Shown: one piece after another, positions 1 to 9,787 of the stretch
Layout of the letters: each line of letters opens with the position of its first letter
How positions within the stretch are numbered: the first letter of the stretch is position 1
Source of the DNA: Bradyrhizobium elkanii USDA 76
Lineage (GTDB): Bacteria; Pseudomonadota; Alphaproteobacteria; Rhizobiales; Xanthobacteraceae
Assembly (NCBI RefSeq): GCF_023278185.1
Contig: NZ_CP066356.1
Coordinates: 372,001 to 436,000, forward strand
Direction: 5' to 3'
DNA length: 64,000 bases
The notes under the pieces: generated by a model
The model's input: only the letters and a program-made list of their open reading frames with translations
Database searches by the model: none
What the model was told of the DNA's origin: nothing
Translations under genes and position numbers: made by a program

Positions 1-707
1 GCTTCGAGCCCGTGGTCGATGCGCGCCTGCGGCAGCCCGCGTTCTACGAGTGCCTGGTCCGCATGGAGCAGGACGACGGCCGCGCGCTGCTCGCGCCCGA
101 TATCGTGCCGGTCGCCGAGCGGCTCGGCCTGATCCGGCTGGTCGATCACCGCGTGCTGGAGCTCGCCATCGCCGAGCTCGCCGCCGCCCCCGGCGTACAG
201 CTCAGCCTCAACATCTCGCCCGACACCACGATGGATCCGGACTGGTGGGCCACCATCGAATCCTTGATGCGCGCGCATCCCGGCGTCGGCGAGCGGCTGA
301 TCGTCGAGATCACCGAGACGGTCGCGATCCAGGATATCGACGACGTGCGTGGCTTTGTCACGCGCCTGAAGAACTTCGGCAGCCGGATCGCGATCGACGA
401 TTTCGGCGCCGGCTACACCTCGTTCCGCAATTTGCGCAAGCTCGGCGTCGATATTGTCAAAATCGACGGCGCCTTCGTGCAGAACATCGTGCGCTCGGCC
501 GACGACCGCGCCTTCGTGCAAACGCTGATCGATCTCGCGCGCCGCCTCGAGATCAAGACAGTCGCCGAATGGGTGCAGGACGAGGAAGCCGCCGTGATGC
601 TGCGCGAATGGGGCTGCGACTTCATCCAGGGTCGCCTGATCGGCCTCGCCTCCCCGGACCGCCCGTGGAACGGGCAAGCGGAGAAGCCCGTGCCCGCCAC
701 GGGCTGA
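1..707 (+). CDS. EAL-domain protein, 3' part (cyclic-di-GMP phosphodiesterase family)
   Basis: This is the C-terminal part of an EAL domain; the reading frame is open to the left edge, so the true start lies outside the window. EAL proteins hydrolyse cyclic di-GMP to pGpG. The EAL motif reads ECL, but the usual metal and catalytic positions appear to be kept: Asn in LSLNISP, Glu in EITET, the Asp pair in IDDFGAGY, Lys in VKIDGAF, Glu in TVAEW and Gln in FIQGR. The usual AEGVE and GYLFG motifs are altered (AEWVQ, QGRLIG), so activity is likely but not certain. Any sensor or GGDEF domain would be upstream and cannot be seen. Confidence 0.85.
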   Translation, partial: FEPVVDARLRQPAFYECLVRMEQDDGRALLAPDIVPVAERLGLIRLVDHRVLELAIAELAAAPGVQLSLNISPDTTMDPDWWATIESLMRAHPGVGERLIVEITETVAIQDIDDVRGFVTRLKNFGSRIAIDDFGAGYTSFRNLRKLGVDIVKIDGAFVQNIVRSADDRAFVQTLIDLARRLEIKTVAEWVQDEEAAVMLREWGCDFIQGRLIGLASPDRPWNGQAEKPVPATG

Positions 708-734
708 TCCACGATCGCGAGTCAAGCTGCCGGC

Positions 735-760
735 GTCGTCCCGGCGAAAGCCGGGGCGAC
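735..760. repeat. GAAA-loop palindromic repeat unit
   Basis: Eleven-base arms around GAAA form a hairpin with one G-U wobble. It is one of several units in this window with the same loop and different stems (see 27605, 29250, 29332, 29478, 59928, 60023). It lies between convergent genes and might also act as a bidirectional transcription stop, although no T-run follows. Confidence 0.6.
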
Positions 761-803
761 GACGGGGTGAGTAGGGCGAAATAAAACGCCTACTCGTCCT
801 TCA

Positions 804-2258
804 TCAGCTCTCGCCGCCGGCGAAGATGTCCTTGCGGATCACCGCATGGACGCCCCAATTGCCGTCCACCACCTGGGTGACGCCGAAGTCGACACCGAGC
901 GAGATCAGCGAGATGGCCTCGTCCTCGGTCAGCTTCTTCGTCGTCATCAGGAATTTGCGCATCTTGCGGAAGGCATCGCGCAGAGCGAGGTCGACCGACG
1001 ACTTCTTGTAGATCTCGGTCTGCGCGCCGGCTCCCAGCTCGCTGAGATAGTTGGCATAGCTGAAGCCGTGCACCAGCCATTCGTCCTGGGTCTCCAGCAT
1101 CGGGTAGTCGAGCGCTTCCAGCGCAGTGCCGGCGAGGTCGGCCTTCTTGTGCAGGATGATCTGGAAGGTGCCGTTGAGCGAGCATTCGATCGCCGTGCCG
1201 CACAGTTCGGAATCGCCCTGCGAGGCGTGGGAATCGCCGACCGACAGCAGTCCGCCTTCGACCGCCACCGGGTAATACATCGTGGCGCCCTTGCCGATGC
1301 GCCAATTGTCGATGTTGCCGCCGGTGTAGCTCGGCGGGATCGAATCGACGAACTCGGCCTCTTTCGGTGCGAGCCCGATCACGCCGAAATGCGGACGCAC
1401 CGGGATGCGCACGTTCTTCAGGATGCCGTGGTTTTCCTTGACCGTCGAATGATCGACCGGCACGCCGGGATAATCGATGGTCTTGTGCACCACGCCGGAT
1501 GGATCGGTCTGCGGCGTCCAGGTGAAATTGTAGACGGCGCGCGCCCAGTTGCGCTCACCTGTCGCGTCGACCTCGTAGATGGTGACGACCTCGCGCGGCT
1601 TCGGCTCGGTGAGCAGATCCTTGTAGTGGAAACCCCACGATGCCGCGGCGTTGCTGCCGAATGCCTTGCCGGAATATTTCGGGTTGGCGCAGGGCCGCGG
1701 CGCGACGTCGATGATGCGCAGCTCGAGCACGTCGCCTTCCTCGGCGCCGCGCACGAACACCGGCCCGGTGCAGATATGCACGCCGAGGCCTTCGCCCGCG
1801 CCGCGTCCGAACAGCGAGGCATCCATCGGGCCGGCGCCGCGCCGGTTCACGCCCTTCTTCTCCTTGGTCCAGAGATAGACGCTCTCGACGCCGGGATCGC
1901 CCTTCACCATGCGCTCGGCATCGTCATTGGCGTGATGCGTCAGCGCCTCGATGGTGATGAAGTCGCCGGAATTGATCTCGACGCGCGGCTTCAGCGACTT
2001 GCTGAAATAGCCCCAATGCACGGTGTCGGCATTGGCCGGCAGATGGTGATAGGCGCGCTGCGCCGGCTGATGCTTCTCGGCGGCGGCCGCCATTTTCGGC
2101 GTCACCAGCGAGATGCCGCCGGCGGTCATTGCCGCGGCGCCGCCCGCCGCCGCGAAGCTCGAGCGCAGGAACGAACGGCGTTCCCGGTCGAGCGTCTCCT
2201 TGAACTGGCGATGATGCAATTCGAAGTCCGGGCAGTTCTTGTCGTCACCTGCGCACAT
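804..2258 (-). CDS. acetamidase/formamidase family protein with Tat signal
   Basis: This 484-residue protein belongs to the FmdA/AmdA family, which hydrolyses formamide or short aliphatic amides to ammonia and the acid. I placed the start at ATG 2258 because a GGAGGAGCT ribosome site precedes it; longer frames add an unlike-protein leader. The N-terminus has a twin-arginine export signal (Arg27-Arg28 in RRSFLRSSF, then an Ala/Gly-rich hydrophobic stretch ending near AAAAE), so the enzyme is probably periplasmic, unusual for the family. The GD-H-QGD region reads GDSHASQGDSE, with Ser where the neighbouring paralogue has Gly. It is divergent from the AraC-fused paralogue at 2637 and similar to its C-terminal domain along the whole length. 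The exact substrate is unknown. Confidence 0.85.
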   Translation of the reverse strand: MCAGDDKNCPDFELHHRQFKETLDRERRSFLRSSFAAAGGAAAMTAGGISLVTPKMAAAAEKHQPAQRAYHHLPANADTVHWGYFSKSLKPRVEINSGDFITIEALTHHANDDAERMVKGDPGVESVYLWTKEKKGVNRRGAGPMDASLFGRGAGEGLGVHICTGPVFVRGAEEGDVLELRIIDVAPRPCANPKYSGKAFGSNAAASWGFHYKDLLTEPKPREVVTIYEVDATGERNWARAVYNFTWTPQTDPSGVVHKTIDYPGVPVDHSTVKENHGILKNVRIPVRPHFGVIGLAPKEAEFVDSIPPSYTGGNIDNWRIGKGATMYYPVAVEGGLLSVGDSHASQGDSELCGTAIECSLNGTFQIILHKKADLAGTALEALDYPMLETQDEWLVHGFSYANYLSELGAGAQTEIYKKSSVDLALRDAFRKMRKFLMTTKKLTEDEAISLISLGVDFGVTQVVDGNWGVHAVIRKDIFAGGES

Positions 2259-2571
2259 CTTGAGCTCCTCCTTGGATCGAAAGTGCGCATGAGAGTGCAT
2301 GGCGCCGCGCCGCTCCGACATGACCGGGCGCGCCCAATAATTTGTCGGCGCGCTTGCTGTCGTCGCGGCGCAAAGGCCTGTGCAATAGCGTGCAAGACAT
2401 CTGCGGCGGCCACCTTCGCATCGCGGGATGGCCGGAGCGGTCAAGAATTTGGGCGCATTCGATCAAGTTGCACTGCGTTCGCCGCTGATAGCGCTGCCAC
2501 GCGAAAGCGGCCGCTTCCGCGCGTTGCACGCAGGCTGGGCAACATGTGCCGTCGCAACATGCTTGCCGCCT

Positions 2572-2590
2572 GCCTGCAATCGGTGCAGGC
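2572..2590. promoter_or_regulatory. inverted repeat between the divergent amidase genes (candidate operator)
   Basis: Seven-base arms GCCTGCA and TGCAGGC are separated by ATCGG, 47 bases before the start of the AraC-amidase gene, in the 378-base divergent intergenic region 2259-2636. It may be a binding site for the AraC domain or an unrelated regulator. Apart from this palindrome I see no gene, terminator or known repeat in the region. Confidence 0.35.
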
Positions 2591-2636
2591 TGCGTTCACG
2601 GCTCTGTGAGTGGAAGGCCGCGGGCCTGGAGGGGTG

Positions 2637-5027
2637 ATGGTCGCGACGACCTATCGGGTTTCGGTCGATGCGATCCCGCGGCAAAACCGGCGGGAGGTCT
2701 GGCGCGAGGCGCTGGCCGGTTTGCAGCTCGATTGCGAATTGCCGGAGGCCGGCCAATTCCAGTTCGGCGAATTGACCGCGAAGCGCTCGACCAGCGGCGG
2801 CCAGCTCGCGCTGCTGCGTTCGACCGAGCAGCAGATCGTCTGCAGCGGTCATGCAGCCTCGCCGGGAATGCCGGCGCGGGTCGCCATCATCTTCCACGGC
2901 TACGGCCGCGGCAGCATCACGTCCGGCCAACGCAGTTGCGAGTTCGCCGACAACGACGTCTCGGTGTGCGACCTGCAATCGCCGTGGCGGATGACCTTGC
3001 GCGAGGATTTCGAGATCCTGCTGCTCGAACTGCCGCGAGAGCGGTTGCTCGGCCGGCTCGGGCATAATCGCTTGCGTTTGCCGGCGGTGCTCGGCGCGAC
3101 GATTGCCGCTGCGTCCGTGCGTCCGGTGATGCGGACCCTGGGCGGCAATTTCGCGATCCTGGACAAGGCCGATCTCGCCACCGCCGAGGTCGCGGTCACC
3201 GAACTCGTTGCCGGCGCGCTGCTCGGCGAGACGCGGCTCGATGCCGAAGCGATGACGCAGGTCCAGGCCGGCCATCTGCGCCGGGTCGATGCCGCGATCG
3301 AGGCCCAGCTCGGCAATGCCGGCCTGACCATCGCCGACATCGCGCGGCAGGAAGGGCTGTCGCAACGCTATCTGCAACGGCTGTTCGAGCGGCAGAACAC
3401 GACGTTCTCGGCCTATGTGCGCGAGCGGCGGCTGGAACGCTGCTGCAACGACCTGATCGATCCGAACTATGCCGACCAGCGCATCGCCGAAATCAGCTAC
3501 CGCTGGGGCTTCACCGATCAGGCGCATTTCAGCCGGATGTTCAGCGCGACCTACGGCACCTCGCCGCGCGACTTCCGCAAGGCGGTGCCGCGCGATGTGG
3601 AGGGCGAGCGCACGCGCGGCCGGCCGCGGCTGGCGCGTGGCACCGCAACGGTGTTGCGGCTCGCGCCAAATCTCGCGTCAAGTCTCGCGTCAAGCCCGGT
3701 GGCACGCGAGACGGTTGCGCCGCTGGAGCCGGTCGTACCGGTTGAACCGCCGGCGGCTGTGCCGGAAGGGCGGGGCGCCTCGCATCACCATCTCAAGGTG
3801 TCCAGGGAGACCGCCCATTGGGGCTATCTCAGCCGCGCCATCCCGCCTGTCATGAGCGTGCAGTCTGGCGCGGTGGTGACGATCGAGACGCTGACCCAGC
3901 ACGCCTTCGATGATTACGAGCGCATGATCAAGGGTGATCCCGGCGCGGAGAGCGTGTTTCGCTGGACCGCCGAGGGCAAGTCGGTCGAACGGCGCGGCGC
4001 CGGCCCGATGGACGGTTCGATCTTCGGCCGCGGCGCCGGCGAAGGGTTCGGCGTGCACATCTGCACCGGGCCGATCTATGTCTGCGGCGCGGAGCCGGGC
4101 GATGTGCTCGAGGTGCAGATCCTCGATATCTGGCCGCGGCCATCAGCCAATCCGGCCTACGCCGGCAAGTCGTTCGGCAGCAATGCCGCGGCCTGGTGGG
4201 GCTTTCAATACAACGATCTGATCGATCCGCCGGCCAAGCGCGAGACCATCACGATCTTCGAGACCGATGCAGAGGCCGAGTGGGCCCGCGCCGTCTATTC
4301 CTACCGCTGGACGCCGCAGACCGATCCGTTCGGCGTGCGCCACGAGACGATGGATTATCCCGGCGTGCCGGTCGATCACGCCACCGTCGAGAAACGGTCC
4401 GGCGTGCTCGCCGGCGTGCGGATTCCGGCGCGGCTGCATTTCGGCTTCATGGCGGTGGCGCCGCGCGAATCCGACATCATCGATTCGATTCCCCCAGGCT
4501 ATTTCGGCGGCAATGTCGACAATTGGCGCGCCACCAAGGGCACCACGCTCTATCTGCCGGTCGCCGTTCCGGGCGCGCTGTTCTCGATCGGCGATCCGCA
4601 CTTCGCGCAAGGCGATGGCGAGGTCAACGGCACCGCGCTCGAGCTTTCGCTCACCGGCCAGTTTCGCTTCATCCTGCACAAGAGCGGCAAGGCGACCAAG
4701 CCGCATGTCGAAGGGCTGGCGCACCCGCTTTTGGAAACGCCGGAGGAGTGGATCCTGCACGGCTTCAGCTACGGCAATTATCTGCGCGAGCTCGGGCGCA
4801 ACGCGCAGTCGGAAATCTACCAGCGCTCGTCGGTCGATCTCGCGCTGCGCAACGCGTTCCGGGCGACGCGCAAATTCCTGATGGAGTGTTATCGCCTCAG
4901 CGAGGATGAGGCGCTGGCGCTGATCTCGCTCGGCGTCGATTTCGGCGTCACGCAGGTTGCCGACGGCAATTGGGGCGTGCACGCGATCGTCCGCAAGAGC
5001 ATGCTTCTCGGGGCAAGCGGCGCCTGA
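2637..5027 (+). CDS. AraC-family regulator fused to an acetamidase/formamidase domain
   Basis: A single open frame of 796 residues joins two proteins. Residues 1 to about 200 resemble the AraC_binding_2 ligand-binding region, about 218-318 form the two helix-turn-helix motifs (TIADIARQEGLSQRYLQRLF and IAEISYRWGFTDQAHFSRMF), about 320-380 are a Pro/Ala-rich linker, and about 382-796 are a full acetamidase/formamidase domain with GDPHFAQGDGE. ATG 2637 is chosen because GGAGGGG lies just upstream. The enzyme half has no export signal, so it should act in the cytoplasm. The divergent gene at 804-2258 encodes the exported paralogue and is the obvious regulatory target. I infer a regulator that senses or processes the amide it controls. 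No stop or frameshift breaks the junction. Confidence 0.85.
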   Translation: MVATTYRVSVDAIPRQNRREVWREALAGLQLDCELPEAGQFQFGELTAKRSTSGGQLALLRSTEQQIVCSGHAASPGMPARVAIIFHGYGRGSITSGQRSCEFADNDVSVCDLQSPWRMTLREDFEILLLELPRERLLGRLGHNRLRLPAVLGATIAAASVRPVMRTLGGNFAILDKADLATAEVAVTELVAGALLGETRLDAEAMTQVQAGHLRRVDAAIEAQLGNAGLTIADIARQEGLSQRYLQRLFERQNTTFSAYVRERRLERCCNDLIDPNYADQRIAEISYRWGFTDQAHFSRMFSATYGTSPRDFRKAVPRDVEGERTRGRPRLARGTATVLRLAPNLASSLASSPVARETVAPLEPVVPVEPPAAVPEGRGASHHHLKVSRETAHWGYLSRAIPPVMSVQSGAVVTIETLTQHAFDDYERMIKGDPGAESVFRWTAEGKSVERRGAGPMDGSIFGRGAGEGFGVHICTGPIYVCGAEPGDVLEVQILDIWPRPSANPAYAGKSFGSNAAAWWGFQYNDLIDPPAKRETITIFETDAEAEWARAVYSYRWTPQTDPFGVRHETMDYPGVPVDHATVEKRSGVLAGVRIPARLHFGFMAVAPRESDIIDSIPPGYFGGNVDNWRATKGTTLYLPVAVPGALFSIGDPHFAQGDGEVNGTALELSLTGQFRFILHKSGKATKPHVEGLAHPLLETPEEWILHGFSYGNYLRELGRNAQSEIYQRSSVDLALRNAFRATRKFLMECYRLSEDEALALISLGVDFGVTQVADGNWGVHAIVRKSMLLGASGA

Positions 5028-5103
5028 CGCCGGCCAGGGTTGCCGCCGTCAGGATTTCGCGAAACGAAAGTGGCCGGTGCGTCCGGCCGATCGGCGAAGC
5101 GAC

Positions 5104-5694
5104 CTACTCGTCCTTCTTCGTCGGCTGCGACATGCGCTCGAGACGTTCCTGCATGTCCTTCATCTGGCGGCGAAGGTCGTCGATGTTGCCGTCATCGGGC
5201 GTGGGCTCCGGCGCCTTCTCGGCCTCGCCGCCGCCGCGTTGCGGCACGAACGGCTTGAACATCGAGAAGGTCTGCTGGAACAGCTCCATGTTGCGGCGGA
5301 CCTGTTCTTCCAGCGGCGCAAACGGTGTCCCGCTCAGCGCGCCCGCGATCTGCTTGCGGAATTTTTCCTGTTCCTTGGTCAGCGTCTCGATCGACTGTTC
5401 GAGATATTTCGGCACCACCATCTGCATGCTGTCGCCGTAGAACCGGATCAGCTGGCGCAGGAAGGTGGTCGGCAGCAGGTTCTGCCCGGCCTTGTTTTCC
5501 TGCTCGAAGATGATTTGCGCGAGCACGGAGCGGGTAATGTCGTCGCCGGTCTTGGCGTCATAGACGAGGAAATCCTCGCCTTCCTTCACCATCGCCGCGA
5601 GATCCTCGAGCGTCACGTAGGTGCTCGTCCCGGTATTATAGAGCCGCCGGTTCGCGTATTTCTTGATCGTGGTCGGTTGTTCAGATTTTGCCAT
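5104..5694 (-). CDS. phaR: polyhydroxyalkanoate synthesis repressor PhaR
   Basis: This 196-residue protein carries the PHB/PHA accumulation regulator N-domain (TIKKYANRRLYNTGTSTYVTL) at residues 9-65, followed by the C-terminal regulator repeat (Gln-rich helical part around 70-140) and a charged C-terminus. Family members bind both DNA and nascent PHB granules and repress phasin and biosynthetic genes when polymer is absent. It is divergent from phaA-phaB, the usual Bradyrhizobium arrangement. The length is typical. Confidence 0.95.
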   Translation of the reverse strand: MAKSEQPTTIKKYANRRLYNTGTSTYVTLEDLAAMVKEGEDFLVYDAKTGDDITRSVLAQIIFEQENKAGQNLLPTTFLRQLIRFYGDSMQMVVPKYLEQSIETLTKEQEKFRKQIAGALSGTPFAPLEEQVRRNMELFQQTFSMFKPFVPQRGGGEAEKAPEPTPDDGNIDDLRRQMKDMQERLERMSQPTKKDE

Positions 5695-7186
<1,492 letters not shown>

Positions 7187-7257
7187 ACAAAAGGCAGCGA
7201 GGCTGGTTAGGTGATGAAAAGATCATCTGTCAACCGCGAGGCGAGCTGATAAATAAG

Positions 7258-7285
7258 ATGCCCGGCTTTGCGCCGGGCATTTTTG
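7258..7285 (+). terminator. rho-independent terminator after phaA
   Basis: A perfect nine-base stem (ATGCCCGGC with GCCGGGCAT, loop TTTGC) is followed by a T-run. It suggests that phaA and phaB are not a simple single transcript, or that phaB is partly uncoupled. Confidence 0.85.
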
Positions 7286-7292
7286 TTTCGAG

Positions 7293-7367
7293 GGCATGAT
7301 CCTGAAAAGTGTGAAGCGGTTTTCCCTCGCGACAAACGCGGAACGCGTTTGCGCGGAGATCATGCTC
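7293..7367. repeat. GCATGATC-type palindromic intergenic repeat
   Basis: The element begins near GCATGATC and ends GATCATGC, with an inner perfect palindrome AACGCG-GAA-CGCGTT and an AAGTGTGAAGCGGTTTTCC core. A shorter relative lies at 10590-10636. I recognise this as a dispersed repeat of Bradyrhizobium-type genomes, not a gene. Confidence 0.65.
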
Positions 7368-7483
7368 AAAAGAAGGGAGCCAAAGCGCGATGACGATTCA
7401 GCCTGATCTTCGTCGCGCTTTGTTCAGTGAGTGCGTAGGCCGGAGTTATCCGGTCATAAAAGACGGCCAAGGAGGAAACGGAC

Positions 7484-8209
7484 ATGGCACGTGTTGCATT
7501 GGTGACGGGCGGAACGCGCGGTATTGGAGCTGCGATCAGCAAGGCGCTGAAAGCGGCGGGCTACAAGGTGGCGGCGAGCTACGCCGGCAATGACGCCGCG
7601 GCTGAGAAGTTCAAGGCGGAGAGCGGAATTCCGGTCTACAAGTGGGACGTCGCCTCGTTCGACGCCTGCGCGGCCGGCGTCAAGCAGGTCGAGGCCGATC
7701 TCGGCCCGGTCGACGTGCTCGTCAACAATGCCGGCATCACCAAGGATACCGCATTTCACAAGATGACGGTCGAGCAGTGGAATGCCGTGATCAACACCAA
7801 CCTCGGCTCGCTGTTCAACATGACGCGCCAGGTGATCGAGGGCATGCGCGCCCGCAAGTTCGGCCGCGTCATCTCGATCTCCTCCATCAACGGCCAGAAG
7901 GGTCAGTTTGGCCAGGTCAACTACTCGGCGGCCAAGGCCGGCGACATCGGCTTCACCAAGGCCTTAGCGCTGGAGAACGCCAAGGGCGGCATCACCGTGA
8001 ACGTGATCTGCCCCGGCTATATCAACACCGAGATGGTGCAGGCGGTGCCGAAGGACGTGCTCGAGAAGAACGTGATCCCGCAGATTCCGGTCGCCCGGCT
8101 CGGCGAACCCGAAGAGATCGCGCGGGCCGTGGTCTTCCTCGCCGCCGACGATGCCGGCTTCATCACCGGCTCGACGCTGACCGTGAACGGCGGCCAGTAT
8201 CACGCCTGA
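7484..8209 (+). CDS. phaB: acetoacetyl-CoA reductase
   Basis: This 241-residue short-chain dehydrogenase reduces acetoacetyl-CoA to (R)-3-hydroxybutyryl-CoA with NADPH, the second step of PHB synthesis. It shows TGGTRGIG for cofactor binding, NNAG in LVNNAGIT, the catalytic Ser in SISSINGQKG, Tyr-x-x-x-Lys in VNYSAAKAG, and the C-terminal GSTLTVNGGQY. A strong AAGGAGG ribosome site lies upstream. No PHB synthase gene is in this window. Confidence 0.96.
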   Translation: MARVALVTGGTRGIGAAISKALKAAGYKVAASYAGNDAAAEKFKAESGIPVYKWDVASFDACAAGVKQVEADLGPVDVLVNNAGITKDTAFHKMTVEQWNAVINTNLGSLFNMTRQVIEGMRARKFGRVISISSINGQKGQFGQVNYSAAKAGDIGFTKALALENAKGGITVNVICPGYINTEMVQAVPKDVLEKNVIPQIPVARLGEPEEIARAVVFLAADDAGFITGSTLTVNGGQYHA

Positions 8210-8255
8210 CGCGCGAAGCGTCGTCGCGTCGCAGGCGCGCATAATCGACCAGCGA

Positions 8256-8284
8256 ATGCCCGGCCTTGCGCCGGGCATTTTCGT
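8256..8284 (+). terminator. rho-independent terminator after phaB
   Basis: The stem ATGCCCGGC/GCCGGGCAT with loop CTTGC is followed by TTTTCGTCTTT. It is nearly identical to the terminator after phaA, suggesting that the two share an origin. Confidence 0.8.
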
Positions 8285-8394
8285 CTTTACAACGCACCAC
8301 ACGCGAAGGAAGACGCGGCCGGCCGGACATCGGCAAGCGGCTTCAGACGGCCATCCTTCAGACGGTCATGCCGGCCACGACGGATTGAATTGAG

Positions 8395-9267
8395 ATGACG
8401 ACCCGAACTGCCACCCTCGTCGGACTGACCGCCATCCTGATGTGGTCGCTGCTGTCGGTCATGACGGTCGCGACCGGGGCTATCCCGGCGTTCCAGCTCG
8501 CCGCCATGACGTTCGCGATCGGCACCGCGGTGGCGTTTGCGAGCTTCCTGTTGCGTCCGTCAGCCTTCGGCGCGTTGAAGCAACCGCTTGTCGCCTGGGT
8601 GGTCGGCGTCGGCGGGCTGTTCGGCTATCACGCGCTGTATTTCCTGGCGCTGCGCTTCGCCCCGCCGGCCGAGGCCGGCCTGCTCAATTATCTCTGGCCG
8701 CTGTTGATCGTGCTGTTCTCCTCGCTGCTGCCGGGCGAGCGGCTTGCGGTGCATCACATCGTCGGCGCGCTGCTTGGCCTCGCCGGCACCGTGCTGCTGT
8801 TCGCCGGTAACACCGGCGCCTTCACAACAGAGCAGATTCCAGGCTTCGCGGCCGCCTTCGTCGCGGCATTCGTCTGGGCCTCCTATTCGGTGATGTCGCG
8901 CCGGCTCAAGGCGGTGCCGACCGATGCGGTGGCCGGCTTCTGCCTCGCGACCGCGGTGCTCGCCGCGCTGGTGCACATGATGGTGGAGACGACGGTGTGG
9001 CCCGCGACGCCGCTGCAATGGCTGGCCGTCATCGCGCTCGGCATCGGTCCGGTGGGGGCTGCGTTCTTCGCCTGGGACATCGGCATGAAGCGCGGTGACA
9101 TCCGCGTGCTCGGTGCCGCGTCCTACGCCACGCCGCTGCTCTCGACCGCGTTCCTCATCCTCGCGGGCTTCGCCAAGCCCAGCGCCAACATCGCGATCGC
9201 CGCGATCCTGATCGCCGGCGGCGGGCTGATCGCGGCAAAGGACATGGTGCTTAGAAAAAGGACGTAG
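8395..9267 (+). CDS. EamA/DMT family exporter, YddG-like
   Basis: This 290-residue inner-membrane protein has about ten hydrophobic segments in two EamA repeats. The stretch GYHALYFLALRFAPPAEAGL and the NYLWPLLIVLFSSLLPGERL region strongly resemble YddG aromatic amino acid exporters. The likely role is efflux of aromatic amino acids or related metabolites; the substrate is inferred from similarity only. Its TAG stop codon is contributed by the first bases of the inverted repeat that follows. Confidence 0.85.
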   Translation: MTTRTATLVGLTAILMWSLLSVMTVATGAIPAFQLAAMTFAIGTAVAFASFLLRPSAFGALKQPLVAWVVGVGGLFGYHALYFLALRFAPPAEAGLLNYLWPLLIVLFSSLLPGERLAVHHIVGALLGLAGTVLLFAGNTGAFTTEQIPGFAAAFVAAFVWASYSVMSRRLKAVPTDAVAGFCLATAVLAALVHMMVETTVWPATPLQWLAVIALGIGPVGAAFFAWDIGMKRGDIRVLGAASYATPLLSTAFLILAGFAKPSANIAIAAILIAGGGLIAAKDMVLRKRT

Positions 9268-9347
9268 GATGGGTAGAGCGCAGCGAAACCCATCAATTCT
9301 ATCCACGCGGCGAGATGATGGGTTTCGCTGCGCTCTACCCATCCTAC
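9264..9347. repeat. large perfect inverted repeat (32-bp arms)
   Basis: Two perfect 32-base arms beginning GTAGGATGGGTAGAGCGCAG face each other across a 20-base spacer, between convergent genes. It is analogous in build to the element at 63018-63104 (arms beginning GTAGCCCGGATG). It overlaps the last codon of the YddG-like gene. Confidence 0.8.
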
Positions 9348-9355
9348 AAGAGCTC

Positions 9356-9787
9356 TTACGAAGTCGGCTCCCAGCCCTTCGGCGCCAGCTCGAACCTCGC
9401 GAACTCGAATCCCGGCGCGACGGTGCAGCCGACCAGCGTCCAGTCGCCGCTGCTCTCCGCGGCCTGCCAGGCGCCCGCCGGCACGATCGCCTGCGGCTGC
9501 TCGCCGTGCGCCACATCCGGCCCGAGCGTGATCGCATGTGGGGCGCCGTCCTGCGCGATCCGCAATGTCAGCGGCGCGCCGGCGTAATAGTGCCACATCT
9601 CCACGGCGTCGATGCGGTGCCAATGCGAGCGCTCGCCGCGCGCGAGCAGGAAATAGATCGCGGTCGAATGCGCGCGGCCACTGGCGTCGCAGCGCGCGTC
9701 GCGAAACGTCTCGCGATAATGTCCACCTTCGGGATGCGGCTGCAGCGCAAGCCGCGCGATGATATCGGCCGCCGAGAGGTCGGCCAT
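9356..9787 (-). CDS. cupin-fold protein of the DUF985 family
   Basis: This is a 143-residue single-domain protein with the DUF985 pattern: LQPHPEGGHYRET near the start, TAIYFLLARGERSHWHRID, EMWHYYAGAPL and the C-terminal LVGCTVAPGFEF. The fold is an RmlC-like cupin, but no biochemical role is established for the family. ATG 9787 is chosen; its first base overlaps the gloB stop (TGATG), so the two are translationally coupled. The link to GloB is positional only. Confidence 0.85.
   Translation of the reverse strand: MADLSAADIIARLALQPHPEGGHYRETFRDARCDASGRAHSTAIYFLLARGERSHWHRIDAVEMWHYYAGAPLTLRIAQDGAPHAITLGPDVAHGEQPQAIVPAGAWQAAESSGDWTLVGCTVAPGFEFARFELAPKGWEPTS

Noticed and set aside
846..2609. 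A 587-codon plus-strand frame over the Tat formamidase gene
   Set aside because: It is a complementary shadow of the formamidase gene with no domain and no ribosome site.
9264..9347. CRISPR or riboswitch reading of the long inverted repeats (also 63018, 34488, 50255)
   Set aside because: They are two-arm palindromes without spacer series or leader structure, and sit mostly between convergent or unrelated genes.
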